Shown: positions 8,276-16,259 of the stretch, in pieces
Position numbering within the stretch: the first letter of the stretch is position 1
Layout of the letters: every line of letters begins with the position of its first letter
Source of the DNA: Bacteroidales bacterium
Lineage (GTDB): Bacteria > Bacteroidota > Bacteroidia > Bacteroidales > P3
NCBI GenBank assembly: GCA_017960475.1
Contig: JAGCZH010000003.1
Location: 1 to 55,901, forward strand
Direction of reading: 5' to 3'
DNA length: 55,901 nt
The notes under the pieces: model-generated
Database searches by the model: none
What the model saw: only the letters and a program-made list of their open reading frames with translations
Told to the model about the DNA's origin: nothing
Made by a program: the position numbers and the translations under genes

Positions 8276-10363
8276 ATGAAACAACAACGTTTTCAGGAGA
8301 TTTTATCCGAACTGCGGAAAAATGACTTTGGCGAGATTCTTGATCTGGCACAAAAATGCTTCCATCATGAACATGCCGAGGAGATGTCTTTTGCAAAATA
8401 TTATGTCAAGCTATATTACAACTGGAATGTGAGAGGAGACGAGTATCGACTTGAAGCAGAAGAGGTGATTCCCACAATCGAGAATCTGGACGAGGGGAAG
8501 ATATTTTGCCTGGATAGTATCAGCATAATTCCCGTTGTTGTTTATAGTGACCCTTCAGGAAGAGAGGAGGAATTCACACCCGAGGCCTCATCGATAATCA
8601 CAGGATGCAAAAGGCAGCAAATAGGAGTTTTTTATAGCGGTGACATACAGCCACACTGGAAAGAGCTCCGATTCCGTATAAAAGATGGCGAAGAGCAGAG
8701 GGTGAAACGCCAAGAGCTCCACGGGGGGGAAATCCTTGCAAAGACGAAAGCCGGAACGCTCAAAGTTGTTGCCATCAGCAACAGCTCCATCATAATAAGG
8801 ATAGGCATAAAGATAGCCAGCCTGCAGGAGAACAGGGAATTCATGCAGGGATGCCTGCCAGGGGTGGAAGCTGCGGTGTTTTACGACCACGAAGAGTATC
8901 CTGCCCTGTGGAGCTGGGTACATATCGACCGAGAAACCGATGGGGAGAGCCCGAAATGGTACGACAAGTTCCACAACTCGAAGGATGAGCTGTATGAAGG
9001 TTACCAATACGGAATAGATTTTCCCGTTGTGAAGATAGAGAAAATATGCGACCGAAAGGTTATCCTGTCGGTAGAGGGGCGAAAAGAGAAAAGGGAGATA
9101 GTACTCGACAAGCCCAACCATACGAGAGAGATATGGAGAAGCGGGAAACAGTCGCTCAATGCGAAGATATATGTAACAGAGCCGAAGAAAGAGAAGTCGA
9201 ATTATTACAACTATTCCGAAGCATTGCCAACAGGATGCGTTGTAAAGATAGCAATCACCAAAAATGGAGAGGAGACGCCCTGTTTTTCAGACGTCATAGA
9301 TATTCGCAGCCTGCCCTGCAAGCTAAGGACCGACGAATACAAAGGCGATGTCATTTGGAACTGGCCATACGTGTGGGGATTCCAAGGAGGGAAGATGGTG
9401 ATAGGCGTTGAGAGCCCGAGCTACAATTCAAATTCAGCGACATACAAGGGGATGGTCAGTCAAGGCGAGGAGCTCAGGATACCTATCGACGATGAAGACC
9501 AATACTCAGAAAGAACGACGCAATATGGAGAGATGGCCATCAGCTGGGGAGTGAAAGAGGCGACGCTGGAGATTAGGGATGGAGAGCTGATGAGCATACC
9601 CGATGTCGAGGAGTTTGTCATTCCGTCGGAGGCGAAGAAGACACATTACCAGTCGCTCCTATCGACAACAAGGCTACGCAGAATCACGATACCGTCGGGG
9701 ATGGAGAGCTTTGCCAACGCCCTCGACGAGTATCACGAAGAGCGAGGCATAAAACTCGATGTAGTTTTCGAGGGGACGATACAAGAGTGGTTTGACAAAG
9801 CCAGAGGGCTTTCGAACCATATAGGGCATTTGGAGATAGACGGGAAGGAATATGACTTTTACGACGCCGAGGAGGTAGTGATACCCGAAGGGGTAAGGCG
9901 GATAGGCGACAATTTTTTTTCAGACAGCAAGAAGATACGCAATGTTGTGCTGCCGCCATGGGTGGAAGAGGTAGGCGATCATGCCTTTGCCTACTGCGAG
10001 AGGCTTGAGACCGTGAAAGTTCTGGGAGCAGCGACGATAGGCATATCGGCATTTGTTTCGTGCAAAGAGCTGCGCGATATATATCTTGCCGATGGAGTGA
10101 AGGCGTTGGGTGCCGGCTGTTTCGACTTCCTCACCAAGGTCAGAAGCATATACATACCCAAAAGTGTGAAGAGGGCAAGTTGCCTGAGCAGACAGAACGA
10201 CGGCAGTTATATTTCGCCGGTGTTTCTCTGCGAGGCGAAAACGAAGCCCAAGGGATGGGTGGAGAACTGGAATTTAACCTATTACGACCCGCGTTTCGGT
10301 CTTGGACACGGTTACGACTACTATCATCCAGTAGAATGGGGAGTTTCCCGACGAGAAGAATAA
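8276..10363 (+). CDS. large protein with C-terminal BspA-like leucine-rich repeats
   Basis: This 695-aa protein starts MKQQRFQEILSELRKN and has no signal peptide, so it looks cytoplasmic unless exported by another route. Residues about 1-430 match nothing I recognise; they are charged and mixed alpha/beta. Residues about 500-640 hold LRR_5/BspA-type repeats, for example EVVIPEGVRRIGDNFF, VVLPPWVEEVGDHAFA and DIYLADGVKALGAGCF. Such repeats usually bind proteins. A 14-bp tandem repeat sits upstream, and the gene converges on the FGE-domain operon. A role with the convergent operon is possible but unsupported. Confidence 0.75.
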   Translation: MKQQRFQEILSELRKNDFGEILDLAQKCFHHEHAEEMSFAKYYVKLYYNWNVRGDEYRLEAEEVIPTIENLDEGKIFCLDSISIIPVVVYSDPSGREEEFTPEASSIITGCKRQQIGVFYSGDIQPHWKELRFRIKDGEEQRVKRQELHGGEILAKTKAGTLKVVAISNSSIIIRIGIKIASLQENREFMQGCLPGVEAAVFYDHEEYPALWSWVHIDRETDGESPKWYDKFHNSKDELYEGYQYGIDFPVVKIEKICDRKVILSVEGRKEKREIVLDKPNHTREIWRSGKQSLNAKIYVTEPKKEKSNYYNYSEALPTGCVVKIAITKNGEETPCFSDVIDIRSLPCKLRTDEYKGDVIWNWPYVWGFQGGKMVIGVESPSYNSNSATYKGMVSQGEELRIPIDDEDQYSERTTQYGEMAISWGVKEATLEIRDGELMSIPDVEEFVIPSEAKKTHYQSLLSTTRLRRITIPSGMESFANALDEYHEERGIKLDVVFEGTIQEWFDKARGLSNHIGHLEIDGKEYDFYDAEEVVIPEGVRRIGDNFFSDSKKIRNVVLPPWVEEVGDHAFAYCERLETVKVLGAATIGISAFVSCKELRDIYLADGVKALGAGCFDFLTKVRSIYIPKSVKRASCLSRQNDGSYISPVFLCEAKTKPKGWVENWNLTYYDPRFGLGHGYDYYHPVEWGVSRREE

Positions 10364-10528
10364 CAGCCTGGTCCTCCCACTGGTCCTCCTACGTCGGTTC
10401 GCCCACGTCCTCGTGGGCATATCAGCTTCTTCGCTCAGGTCATAATAATAGTTGTTACTGCCAACAACAAAAAAGCCAATAATAGTTTTTTCTTTTTCCT
10501 TTCATCGTTTTTCACACAATTGGTCTGT
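10364..10528 (-). pseudogene. gene relic of the shared N-terminal module, with hairpin
   Basis: On the minus strand near 10465-10425 a short open stretch reads YYYDLSEEAD. This copies the start of the module found in the double-FGE protein (YYDLSEEAD) and the Sel1 protein (YYDLSEDAE), and the DNA matches the FGE gene near 12250-12276 almost base for base. It then runs into unrelated codons. A perfect hairpin, GCCCACG-TCCT-CGTGGGC, lies at 10401-10418 but has no T run, so a terminator role is unproven. Confidence 0.45.
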
Positions 10529-12394
10529 TTAATCTACCAATACCAACCTCAATCCAAGTGCATCACCTCTTACTGTATGAACCATACGAGCGGAAACCCT
10601 ACACCATGTATCATATTGGTCTGACCAATCACCTCCACGTTTAATATATTCATAGCCTTTTATCGGCCCAGTCGGATTAGTTTGGTCTTCACTACTGTAT
10701 GGGCCATACAAGTCACCGCATAGTTCCGACACATTGCCGGTCATATCGTAAATACCAAGTTCGTTAGGCTTCTTTTGTTTCACAGGACGTGCATTATTTG
10801 CTGTTGCCATGGTACCATCGCTTAAGCTAATCCATGCCACTTCATCTATATTGTTGCTCCCACTATAAAGGTATCCTTTACTTTTTTTCCCGCCACGAGC
10901 CGCATACTCCCATTCGGCTTCGGTTGGCAAACGAAACGTCAATCCTGTAACAATGTTTAGTTTTCGAATAAATTCTTGTGCAATATTATACCACACCTGT
11001 AGTACAGGCAGGCTGTCATTCATTGGGGGTACTCCGTGACCATCCAAGAGAGGCAAACTATCCATCACAGCAAGCCATAAGGCTTGTGTAACCTCGGTTT
11101 CGCCAATCCAATAGTCATCAAGGGTTACCCTATGAGCAGGTTTCTCGTTGTCATTTGCATATTTTTCATGCTCGGAAGTGGCACCCATCGTGAATGTGCC
11201 ACCCTCTACATGTACCATTGTCAAGTTGACACCATTCACATTGATAGTCCTGCTTTCTTCCGTTACGCGTCGTTTCTCTTTCTCCAAAGCTAATCTGAAG
11301 CCAATAAGAGAACTCGGCCATTCTTTTTCTCCCACTATTTCTGTGTCTCTGTTATATACAATACAACCTTTTTCTCCATTATAGTGGTTTCCACCTCGGC
11401 TCATCAAAATAGTTTTATTGCCATCGGGTTTTGGGTATACAGGATTGACTTGATAATCCTTACTATAATAATAAAATGCTTCAGCTGTCATTTCCAACAC
11501 ATTCCCACTCATATCATATATACCCAATTCATTAGGTTTTTTGGTCTTCACTTCATGATTTCTACACCGGTTCCTTTGGTTTGTCTCTGAATCCCACTCT
11601 CCTGTCAGGTATATATCACCACTATTTCTCCAATTCCATGCCACTTCGTCCAAGTCGTTACTACCGCTATACAAGTATCCTTTACTTCTTTTTCCGCCAC
11701 GTGCTGCATATTCCCATTCGGCCTCTGAAGGCAGACGGAAGTACTGACCTGTTAGTCTATTTAACTTGCTAATAAAGGCACATACCTCAGAATAACTAAC
11801 TCTATATGCAGGGAAGTTGTCTCCTTTTCCATCTGATGCCGTCCATCCACCTCTAATTGTTGGTTTACTGCCCATCACAGCTTCCCAAAGTGCTTGAGTC
11901 ACCTCTGTTTCACCAATATAATAGCCTCTTACTGTTACGCTGTGTGCCGGCAAATCCAAGTCGTCACAATAGCTATCACCTCCTTCCTCGCATCCCATCA
12001 CAAAGGTTCCTCCTGATACATATATCATCTTGAATTCTACTCCATTCACAACAATTTTTTTTAAAATAGGAGAAGTCTCCACTTTAAAGCATATCGCGTC
12101 TCCCTGAATCCTGTCGCGGTCGGACAACACATCCCAAACAGCACACTTGCCCTTGCCAGCGGAAACGCCTTCCCCAACAGCACCAGTAACATGCCCTATT
12201 GGTTGAGACTCATAGGTTTTACCACCATCGGTAGAAAGATATATGCTGACATCGGCCTCCTCGCTCAGGTCATAATATATCTTCACCATCTTACCCTCCT
12301 GCTCAAAACGGGAATTTGTCACCGTCTGCGCTCCTGCATAATAGAAGGATACAAGTATAATCAAAAAAGAAGCTATTTTCTTCATTACATTCAT
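10529..12394 (-). CDS. secreted protein with two FGE-sulfatase (SUMF1-fold) domains
   Basis: 621 aa from the ATG at 12394, which overlaps the previous stop as ATGA; a longer reading to 12481 would begin inside that gene. A signal peptide (FLIILVSFYYAGAQ) is followed by a ~85-residue beta-rich module (TVTNSRFEQEG to VWDVLSDRD) shared with the Sel1 protein of this operon. Two SUMF1/FGE-sulfatase domains follow, each with FRLPSEAEWEYAARGG-like and NELGIYDM(S/T)GNV motifs. Catalytic FGEs use two cysteines five residues apart near the end. Here only the distal one is left (GEKGC; DTWCR), so oxidase activity is unlikely and a binding or structural role is inferred. It is the last gene of the operon and is likely periplasmic or surface located. 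Confidence 0.88.
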   Translation of the reverse strand: MNVMKKIASFLIILVSFYYAGAQTVTNSRFEQEGKMVKIYYDLSEEADVSIYLSTDGGKTYESQPIGHVTGAVGEGVSAGKGKCAVWDVLSDRDRIQGDAICFKVETSPILKKIVVNGVEFKMIYVSGGTFVMGCEEGGDSYCDDLDLPAHSVTVRGYYIGETEVTQALWEAVMGSKPTIRGGWTASDGKGDNFPAYRVSYSEVCAFISKLNRLTGQYFRLPSEAEWEYAARGGKRSKGYLYSGSNDLDEVAWNWRNSGDIYLTGEWDSETNQRNRCRNHEVKTKKPNELGIYDMSGNVLEMTAEAFYYYSKDYQVNPVYPKPDGNKTILMSRGGNHYNGEKGCIVYNRDTEIVGEKEWPSSLIGFRLALEKEKRRVTEESRTINVNGVNLTMVHVEGGTFTMGATSEHEKYANDNEKPAHRVTLDDYWIGETEVTQALWLAVMDSLPLLDGHGVPPMNDSLPVLQVWYNIAQEFIRKLNIVTGLTFRLPTEAEWEYAARGGKKSKGYLYSGSNNIDEVAWISLSDGTMATANNARPVKQKKPNELGIYDMTGNVSELCGDLYGPYSSEDQTNPTGPIKGYEYIKRGGDWSDQYDTWCRVSARMVHTVRGDALGLRLVLVD

Positions 12395-12834
12395 TTTATT
12401 ATTGTTACCGGCTGGTAGCGTACCACACGCTGATCGGCGGGGATGCGATGCAGCCACTTCAAAAAATCCTCGTATGTGCAAGGGACATCATAAGGAATCT
12501 GTTTCTTCAACGCCACGACCCAGATAATGTCGGTTTCTGTCTTCCCATCAACCTGTTTTCGCATGGTTATCTTTGTAGGGCGACCATTATTGTGCGTTTC
12601 CGGCAGCTTTGGGAAAAGATAAGACTCACCCGATTTGAAAGGAGCATCAACATAGCGACCGCCCTGATCGGGATACATCACAGCGCCTTCGTGTCTCTCG
12701 GAGGGCATGCCGTCAAACCAGAAGGTACCATAAGCCTCGCCACTGGCAGTCACCGTCTTGGTTTTCTGTGCCTCGACGGACAGAAAGGCAAGCAAGAAAA
12801 AGGCTATAGCGACAATCTTTTTCATATCCATCAT
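12391..12834 (-). CDS. small exported protein of unknown function in caspase operon
   Basis: 147 aa from the ATG at 12834. The caspase stop and this start overlap as ATGA, and its own stop overlaps the FGE gene start in the same way, so all three are translationally coupled. A signal peptide (KKIVAIAFFLLAFLSVEAQ) is followed by a compact ~125-residue domain containing GTFWFDGMPSERHEGAVMYP and, near the end, TYEDFLKWLHRIPADQRVV. I do not recognise the fold. Its fixed place between protease and FGE-fold protein suggests a partner, chaperone, inhibitor or substrate of the caspase; none of these is shown. Confidence 0.8.
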   Translation of the reverse strand: MMDMKKIVAIAFFLLAFLSVEAQKTKTVTASGEAYGTFWFDGMPSERHEGAVMYPDQGGRYVDAPFKSGESYLFPKLPETHNNGRPTKITMRKQVDGKTETDIIWVVALKKQIPYDVPCTYEDFLKWLHRIPADQRVVRYQPVTIIK

Positions 12835-14552
12835 CTCACTTTCCAGTTCTCCCATGCGTTGCCGAGGGAGCGAGAAGGAACGCAAGAGGGGTTCTGAGCC
12901 TTGGCGTGATTCATTTTCATACGCGAATAGTCACGAGTACCGAGACGGGCCTGACTGAAAAGGCTGCCCCAAGTAATGTCGCCCTTGCTGTCCTTGAGAA
13001 CCTTGAGCATCTGGTAGGTGAAAACATTGTGAGCCCCCTGCGGCATAGCGTGGGCACTCTGATCCCCCGACGAAGCGGTAAGCATCACAATATTGCCGCT
13101 GAAACTTGTGGCATCAACATCGTCTTCCAGCATTGGCGCCGATGTGTTCGCCTGAGTGTAGACATGCTCACCACCGCCGTTGTTGGTGCCGCCATTGAAG
13201 CAAGCCTCCAGGAAGACAACCATCTGTTTGGGTCTCGCCTCCTGCAAGCGGTGCATCAGTTTGTTGCGGCTGATGGCGTTGCGCTGCATATTGCTGCCCT
13301 GAGCAAGATTGACAGGCAGCAGATAAGCGTCGGAGACAGAGCGATCGGGCGATGGAGCGCCGTGACCGAAATAGAAGAAGAGGAATCGTCCGTTCTCACG
13401 GTGGTCCTCGATAACGGAGACGAAGCTCTCGATACGGTCACTCATAGTCACATTGTCGGCGTCCTGGACAAAAACGACATGGTCGGAATGAGCGCCGAGG
13501 GTCTTGATGCAATATTCTTTGACAATCTCACCGTCGTGGATAGCGGTGCTCACGCCGTCACCATAACGGTAGTTGCCGTTGGCGATGATAAGCACGTAGA
13601 GGTCTTTGTCTTTCTGCTTGGCAACAGGGATATCGCTGTCGACATCAGTGCCAAGGTCTACTATGGTCACTGCAGGGCTGTAGTTGTCGATAACAGGATC
13701 TATGTTGTTGCCGCCTTGGCTTTTCGACTGTTCCACGTTCAGCGTTATGTTGCCATTCTTGCCGTAACGGCCGTGTTTCTCTGTCACGTTCACTCTGATG
13801 GGAAGCTGGCTGGAGGTGTATGTCTGCGGCACGATAAAGGAATATCTCACCGTATGCGACTGTCCCACAGCAAGAGTGGCGTTCTTCAAGCCATTCTCCT
13901 CAGCCGTCTGCAGCACTCCGTTGGGAAGCACCATTGCGACATTCACATTCTCAGCCACACCACGACCAGTGTTCTGCACCGTCACGTCCATGTTGTATAC
14001 CTTGTTTTTCTGCAGGGTGGAGCCTCCGTTGCGCACCACATGACCAAGGAACTCCACCATGGGAGCCATAAAAGCGCGTGTGGCTACAGTGACAGGAACC
14101 TCTGGAAGGTTCAGACCGTTAGGCTCGTCGATGCCGAGCAGGAACTCAGCCATTCCGTCGGTGGTGTTTTTATTAGCGGTGACGGGGAATTCCACCGTGT
14201 AGGTTTCACCCACTTTAAGAACAGGAATGCTCATGTTGTCCTTTACCGATATTCCCGGGACGTTGTTTTTGGTGCGTATCCTGGCCTTGAGACCATAGCC
14301 GGCGCCAAGACCTGTGTTCTTCACTGTCAACTTTAAACTGCATTTTTCGCTGGCATCGATGGCGCGGTTGCCGTTGGCATCGTCAAAAACCACCTGACCC
14401 TGTAGTTCAAGAATGGGAGGTTTCACCTCTTTGACGATGCTTATGCTGCCAACCTGTGTCTTGGTTTCGTTTTGGGCCTGCGCGCTTACGCCTGCAACCA
14501 GCAGCGTGAATACGGCCACAGCCATCCTCAATAGTGTAATGTTCTGTTTCAT
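12831..14552 (-). CDS. secreted caspase-like cysteine protease (peptidase C14) with N-terminal Ig/CARDB-like domains
   Basis: This 573-aa protein has a signal peptide (residues about 1-26, ending AQAQN). Residues about 45-270 look like two Ig-type CARDB-like domains (LKLTVKNTGLGAGYG; MDVTVQNTGRGVAEN). The C14 domain begins at DLYVLIIANGNYRY (about 318). It holds the catalytic histidine in FYFGHGAP (His397) and the catalytic cysteine in FLEACFNGG (Cys451), so both dyad residues are intact. Family members cleave after basic (metacaspase-like) or acidic residues; which applies here is not evident. Export implies action in the periplasm or outside, unlike most caspase-based bacterial defence effectors, which are cytoplasmic. 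It is 59 bp downstream of the Sel1 gene and coupled to two downstream genes. Confidence 0.9.
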   Translation of the reverse strand: MKQNITLLRMAVAVFTLLVAGVSAQAQNETKTQVGSISIVKEVKPPILELQGQVVFDDANGNRAIDASEKCSLKLTVKNTGLGAGYGLKARIRTKNNVPGISVKDNMSIPVLKVGETYTVEFPVTANKNTTDGMAEFLLGIDEPNGLNLPEVPVTVATRAFMAPMVEFLGHVVRNGGSTLQKNKVYNMDVTVQNTGRGVAENVNVAMVLPNGVLQTAEENGLKNATLAVGQSHTVRYSFIVPQTYTSSQLPIRVNVTEKHGRYGKNGNITLNVEQSKSQGGNNIDPVIDNYSPAVTIVDLGTDVDSDIPVAKQKDKDLYVLIIANGNYRYGDGVSTAIHDGEIVKEYCIKTLGAHSDHVVFVQDADNVTMSDRIESFVSVIEDHRENGRFLFFYFGHGAPSPDRSVSDAYLLPVNLAQGSNMQRNAISRNKLMHRLQEARPKQMVVFLEACFNGGTNNGGGEHVYTQANTSAPMLEDDVDATSFSGNIVMLTASSGDQSAHAMPQGAHNVFTYQMLKVLKDSKGDITWGSLFSQARLGTRDYSRMKMNHAKAQNPSCVPSRSLGNAWENWKVR

Positions 14553-14611
14553 ATATCAACTTTTTTCTTTAATAAAAACAATGACATATTTCCTCGCTTA
14601 TCTATTCCAAA

Positions 14612-15835
14612 TTACAATTCCTTCAATTTTTTCTCGGCATTCTTATGTCCTTGGTCAGCGGCCTTCTTATACCAACGCCTTGCTCCCGAAATGTCAATTA
14701 GAACTCCAGTGCCATATTGATAACATAATCCAAGGTTATACTGAGCATCGGCGTCCCCTTGTACGGCAGCTTTTCTATACCATTTTACGGCTTCAGCATC
14801 ATCCTCTGCAACACCATAGCCATTGTCATACATATAACCAAGTCCATTTTGGCCACCGGCATTCCCCTTATCGGCAGCTTTTCTATACCATTTTACGGCT
14901 TCTGCATAATCCTTTGCAACACCATAGCCATATTGATACATATAACCAAGGTTACACTGAGCATCGGCGTCCCCTTGTTCGGCAGCTTTTCTATACCATT
15001 TTACGGCTTCAGCATAATCCTTTGCAACACCATCGCCATTATAATATATATTACCAAGGCTATTCTGAGCTGTGGCGACCCCTCGTTCGGCAGCTTTTCT
15101 AAACCATTTTACGGCTTCAGCATAATCCTTTGCAACACCATAGCCATTATAATACATAACACCAAGGTTATACTGAGCATAGGCGTGCCCTTGTTCGGCA
15201 GCTTTTCTAAACCATTTTACGGCTTCAGCATAATCCTTTGCAACACCATAGCCATTTCTATACATATAACCAAGGTTATACTGAGCTCTGGCGTACCCTT
15301 GTTCGGCAGCTTTTCTATACCATTTTACGGCTTCTGCATAATCCTTTGCAACACCATAGCCCATATGATACATATAACCAAGGTTACACTGAGCATCGGC
15401 GTTCCCTTGTTCGGCAGCTTTTCTATACCATTTTACGGCTTCTGCATAATCCTTTGCAACACCATTCCAACCATAATAATAGTTTTCTCCCATTTTATTA
15501 CAATATTCGGCATTCGGATAAGCAATTACTTTGAACAAAACCTTATCGCCCTGCAGCTTGTCACGGTCGGAAAGGACATCCCAAACGGCGCATTTGCCTT
15601 TGCCGGCGGCAACGCCTTTCCCCACGGCTCCAGTGACATGGCCTATAGGTTGCGACTCGAAGGTGATGCCGCCGTCGGTGGAAAGGTAGATGCTGATTTC
15701 GGCATCCTCGCTCAGATCGTAATATATCTTCACCATCTTGCCTTCCTGCTCGAAACGGGAATTTGTCACCGTCTGCGCTCCCGACGACAACATAAAAAAC
15801 AGCAGCGAAAAAAGTATTAATACCCTATTTATCAT
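14612..15835 (-). CDS. secreted Sel1-repeat protein with shared N-terminal beta module
   Basis: This 407-aa protein starts with a signal peptide (VLILFSLLFFMLSSGAQ). Residues about 21-105 form the same module as in the double-FGE protein, nearly identical through EQEGKMVKIYYDLSE and GKCAVWDVLSDRDK. From about 135 on there are eight Sel1-type TPR repeats of 36 residues; seven carry GVAKDYAEAVKW(Y/F)RKAA or a close variant and the last is divergent. Sel1 arrays mediate protein-protein contacts. It is the first gene of the caspase operon. The shared module suggests that this protein and the FGE-fold protein use a common docking partner or surface. Confidence 0.9.
   Translation of the reverse strand: MINRVLILFSLLFFMLSSGAQTVTNSRFEQEGKMVKIYYDLSEDAEISIYLSTDGGITFESQPIGHVTGAVGKGVAAGKGKCAVWDVLSDRDKLQGDKVLFKVIAYPNAEYCNKMGENYYYGWNGVAKDYAEAVKWYRKAAEQGNADAQCNLGYMYHMGYGVAKDYAEAVKWYRKAAEQGYARAQYNLGYMYRNGYGVAKDYAEAVKWFRKAAEQGHAYAQYNLGVMYYNGYGVAKDYAEAVKWFRKAAERGVATAQNSLGNIYYNGDGVAKDYAEAVKWYRKAAEQGDADAQCNLGYMYQYGYGVAKDYAEAVKWYRKAADKGNAGGQNGLGYMYDNGYGVAEDDAEAVKWYRKAAVQGDADAQYNLGLCYQYGTGVLIDISGARRWYKKAADQGHKNAEKKLKEL
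14703..15480. repeat. 108-bp near-identical tandem repeats encoding Sel1 units
   Basis: Seven consecutive 108-bp units within the Sel1 gene keep long identical DNA blocks, such as ACCATTTTACGGCTTC and TAATCCTTTGCAACACCAT, with variation concentrated in one short segment per unit. DNA-level identity at synonymous sites points to recent duplication or gene conversion, so the copy number may vary between strains. Confidence 0.85.
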
Positions 15836-16259
15836 ACTGATTATTAATAAATAACTACATAATAATATTATATCAGACTGTCATAGTCCAATACCAAAAT
15901 AAAAATGCAAATATACAAAAAAAAACAATTTCGATGATGAATGATGTGACCCGTTGAAACAGAAAACTCACGAATCGCACAAAAAAACACGAATTGCTTC
16001 GCTACACGCCGCAAAAAATGAGAAGTAATTTTTTTGCCCATGGGGTCGGGGGCGGACCTAACGGATACGCACACAACAATTGACCCCTCAACGGGGAGGA
16101 GCGTCTCTCTGTTGAAGGGTCGTTTTTTGAAACGAATGTGCCGTTTCTGTCGATAGGTTCAATCTTATCTGTCGGCCGCACAAGCCCCTGCGCGCCCATG
16201 GGCATCATAAAACCGAAGAATGGCGCACAGGAGCCTTGTGACAGGCCTCAAAAAGTTTG
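15836..16259. other. 424-bp structured spacer between two co-directional operons
   Basis: No supported gene. Near 15965-16000 it carries CACGAAT words like those of the 77-bp repeats at 54.9 kb. From 16036 to 16203 it is more GC-rich than its surroundings and contains several inverted repeats, including the GCCCATGGGC palindrome at 16194-16203. A 68-codon minus-strand frame exists (16002-16208) but has no family resemblance I can see. It could hold a leader RNA or a promoter for the caspase operon. Confidence 0.4.
16082..16128 (+). terminator. stem-loop followed by T run, terminator-like
   Basis: GACCCCTCAAC (16082-16092) pairs with GTTGAAGGGTC (about 16111-16121) at 10 of 11 positions and is followed by GTTTTTT on the plus strand. 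No plus-strand gene precedes it, so it may belong to a structured RNA or be a chance arrangement. Confidence 0.35.

Noticed and set aside
10529..12394. Active formylglycine-generating enzyme
   Set aside because: Both domains lack the first catalytic cysteine.
12394..12481. Longer start for the double-FGE protein
   Set aside because: It would begin inside the previous gene and precede the signal peptide; the ATGA overlap at 12394 gives a proper start.
12906..14336. 476-codon plus-strand open frame opposite the caspase gene
   Set aside because: The caspase frame has a signal peptide, Ig-like domains and a catalytic dyad; the opposite frame has only low-quality His/Val-rich text.
14703..15480. 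Noncoding satellite or CRISPR-like array
   Set aside because: The 108-bp period is in frame and encodes Sel1 repeats.
16141..16190. tRNA-like T-arm (GGTTCAATC)
   Set aside because: Flanking bases do not pair into a stem and no acceptor or anticodon arm can be built.
16002..16208. 68-codon minus-strand ORF in the spacer
   Set aside because: Pro/Arg/Leu-rich text without family resemblance, and it overlaps inverted repeats; more likely structural DNA or RNA.
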